From Deltaproteobacteria bacterium (lineage in GTDB: Bacteria > Desulfobacterota > GWC2-55-46 > S146-70): a DNA stretch of 6,611 nt. This document shows positions 4,994 through 6,611 of this stretch, piece after piece. A model generated the notes under the pieces. It saw nothing but the letters and a program-made list of their open reading frames with translations, did no database searches and was not told the DNA's origin. The translations under genes were made by a program, and so were the position numbers. Positions within the stretch are counted from its first letter, which is position 1. Each line of letters begins with the position of its first letter. Location: contig WGFD01000273.1 of the NCBI GenBank assembly GCA_015492395.1, positions 1 to 6,611 of the forward strand, in the 5' to 3' direction.

Positions 4994-6611
4994 CTATCCT
5001 CTCTTCAATAGACCCGGAAGGTCCTCTATGGACCTGGTATTCAAGACTTCCGTCTTCCCTATCCACCCCCTCCGCGCCGTGTGAACGCCAAAGACTATAT
5101 TGTCGTAGTGCAGTTTACTATGGGAGTCCGTAGATATGGCCACCATCACCCCCATCTCTTTGGCCAACCTGAGATGGCTGTCCTTCAGATCCAGCCGGTC
5201 GGGGTAAGAGTTGAGTTCCATAGCCACATTATTGGCCCTGGCGGCCTTCATCACGCTCTTCATATCCACGGGATACGGCTCCCTGGCGCCTATCAAACGT
5301 CCTGTCGGATGGGCGATGATGTCCACCACACCGGTGGAGATAGCCTTTATTATCCTCTCAGTCATCTCCTCACTGGACATATTAAACCTGGAGTGCACCG
5401 CGGCCACCACCACATCGAGCCTTTTCAGGAGGGTGGTATCCATATCGAGTGATCCGTCGGACATTATATCCACCTCTATGCCTTTGAGTATCCTGAATGC
5501 CAAGCCCCGTAATTCGAAGCCGGCATTGATCCTGTCTATATGCTCCATCTGCCTGGATAACTTCAGTTCATCCATTCCATGTACAACACCTATGGCGCTC
5601 GAGTGGTCAGTTATGGCTATGTAGTCGTAACCCCGATCCATAGCCGCCGCAGCCATATCTTCAACGGAGTAACTTCCATCGCTATCCTTTGTATGCACAT
5701 GCAGGTCCCCTCTGATATCCTCCATATCCACGAGTTCAGGTAGTCCGCCATTCAGCGCCGCCTCTATCTCGCCCTGATTTTCCCTGAGTTCCGGAGGGAT
5801 CCATGGAAGGCCGACCGCCTTATAAACCCCCTCCTCCGTATCCCCCGCAATACGCCTGCCGTTCTTTTCGCTGAAGACACCGTATTCACTCACCTTGAGA
5901 CCAATCTTCTTCGCCCTGTCCCTTACGGCTATGTTGTGTGCCTTAGAGCCTGTGAAATACTGGAGAGCGGCACCAAAGCACTCCACGGGGAGTACGCGCA
6001 GATCCACCTGCAGACCGTTTCTCAGGACAACGCTTGACTTCGTCTCCCCTCTTGCCAGAACCTCCTTCACCTCCGGGTACCGGATAAAGCAGTCCATGAT
6101 ACCGGAGCACTCTTCGCAAGCGGCCAGGATGTCGACATCTCCTATATCTTCCCTCCACCTCCTTAGGCTTCCGGCATAGACGATATGTGTAATCCCCGGA
6201 ATGCCATTCAGGTGTTCCATGATAGATAGCGCATAGGAACGGGCAAGGTGCAGCCTAAAGCGGCCCCGCCGCGACTTCACCTCCTCTATGGCCTTGAGTA
6301 TATTTGCCTCGGTCTTCTCACCGATACCCGGCAGCCCCTTCAGTCTATGGGCCTTTACAGCTTCTTCAAGCCCCTCTATATCACCCACACCAAGGCTTTT
6401 ATATATCATTTGGACCTTCTTGGGTCCTATTCCCTGTAATCGCAACATATCAAGAAGACCGGGGGGCAACTCTCTTAGGAGATCTTCATGGTAGGCGCAC
6501 TTCCCTGTCTCGATAATCTCTACCACCTTTTCATGTATACTCTTTCCTATTCCAGGTATACCATCAAGCCTGGATTCGTCAGCCATGACTATACCCTTTA
6601 TGGGTTCCGGC
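4994..6611 (-). CDS. polX: DNA polymerase/3'-5' exonuclease PolX (5' end beyond right edge)
   Basis: This is a family X repair polymerase fused to a PHP phosphoesterase domain. Counting from an internal ATG at 6586, helix-hairpin-helix motifs are GIPGIGK (9-15), LQGIGPKKV (50-58) and GLPGIGEK (84-91). The nucleotidyltransferase site is AGSLRRWREDIGDVDIL (138-154), with Asp150 and Asp152, plus VDLRV (194-198) with Asp195. The PHP domain supplies DLHVHTKDSDG (294-304), TDHS (326-329), KGIEVDI (368-374), His398, AHPTGR (425-430) and TDSH (486-489), so its metal site looks complete. The frame continues without a stop upstream of the ATG at 6586 to the window edge (PEPIKGIV before the Met), and family members have about 40 more N-terminal residues. 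The true start therefore probably lies outside. PolX acts in gap filling and base-excision-type repair. It is convergent with dgt. Confidence 0.93.
   Translation of the reverse strand, partial: PEPIKGIVMADESRLDGIPGIGKSIHEKVVEIIETGKCAYHEDLLRELPPGLLDMLRLQGIGPKKVQMIYKSLGVGDIEGLEEAVKAHRLKGLPGIGEKTEANILKAIEEVKSRRGRFRLHLARSYALSIMEHLNGIPGITHIVYAGSLRRWREDIGDVDILAACEECSGIMDCFIRYPEVKEVLARGETKSSVVLRNGLQVDLRVLPVECFGAALQYFTGSKAHNIAVRDRAKKIGLKVSEYGVFSEKNGRRIAGDTEEGVYKAVGLPWIPPELRENQGEIEAALNGGLPELVDMEDIRGDLHVHTKDSDGSYSVEDMAAAAMDRGYDYIAITDHSSAIGVVHGMDELKLSRQMEHIDRINAGFELRGLAFRILKGIEVDIMSDGSLDMDTTLLKRLDVVVAAVHSRFNMSSEEMTERIIKAISTGVVDIIAHPTGRLIGAREPYPVDMKSVMKAARANNVAMELNSYPDRLDLKDSHLRLAKEMGVMVAISTDSHSKLHYDNIVFGVHTARRGWIGKTEVLNTRSIEDLPGLLKRG

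Noticed and set aside
5211..5624. Forward ORFs of 123 and 137 codons inside polX
   Set aside because: Both lie antisense to the conserved PHP domain of PolX and have no recognisable features of their own.

Overview
The window reads as an ordinary chromosomal stretch of a Gram-negative bacterium. An Slp-type lipoprotein implies an outer membrane. Codon choice leans on AGG/AGA for Arg and ATA for Ile at moderate G+C, and a zinc-ribbon regulator-like protein is present. These traits fit Nitrospirota or Desulfobacterota-like lineages, but that placement is an impression from codon use and gene style, not a measurement. I see no rRNA, tRNA, CRISPR array, transposase, integrase or phage gene.

Layout, left to right. 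(1) Positions 1-355, minus strand: the start of an MJ0042-type zinc-ribbon protein with an acidic, Gly/Glu-rich tail that runs off the left edge. (2) Positions 356-606: an AT-rich divergent intergenic region with one plausible sigma-70 promoter facing each way. (3) Positions 607-2163, plus: a two-domain protein joining an aminoglycoside-phosphotransferase-like (COG2187) domain to a P-loop kinase-like domain. (4) Positions 2164-2427: a repeat-bearing spacer with a possible 45-codon ORF. (5) Positions 2428-3129, plus: QueC, which makes preQ0 for queuosine synthesis. (6) Positions 3145-3282, plus: an acidic 45-residue small protein with a very strong ribosome binding site, probably co-transcribed with queC. 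(7) Positions 3361-3798, minus: an Slp-family outer-membrane lipoprotein. (8) Positions 3832-4986, plus: a dGTPase-like HD phosphohydrolase. (9) Positions 4994 to the right edge, minus: family X DNA polymerase with a PHP domain (PolX). Its reading frame stays open to the window edge, so its true start lies outside.

The genes do not form one pathway. Housekeeping nucleotide and DNA themes recur: QueC for tRNA modification, dGTPase for dNTP pools and PolX for repair. The more unusual signals are in the junctions. A 16-bp perfect direct repeat links the 3' end of the kinase gene to the 5' end of queC, giving both proteins the peptide DTSKPL. A near-consensus promoter for the slp gene is placed so that its mRNA would be leaderless, and it overlaps the ribosome binding site and start of dgt on the other strand. 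The slp gene lies antisense between plus-strand genes with no visible terminator, a possible noncontiguous-operon layout. I found no convincing new multi-gene system.
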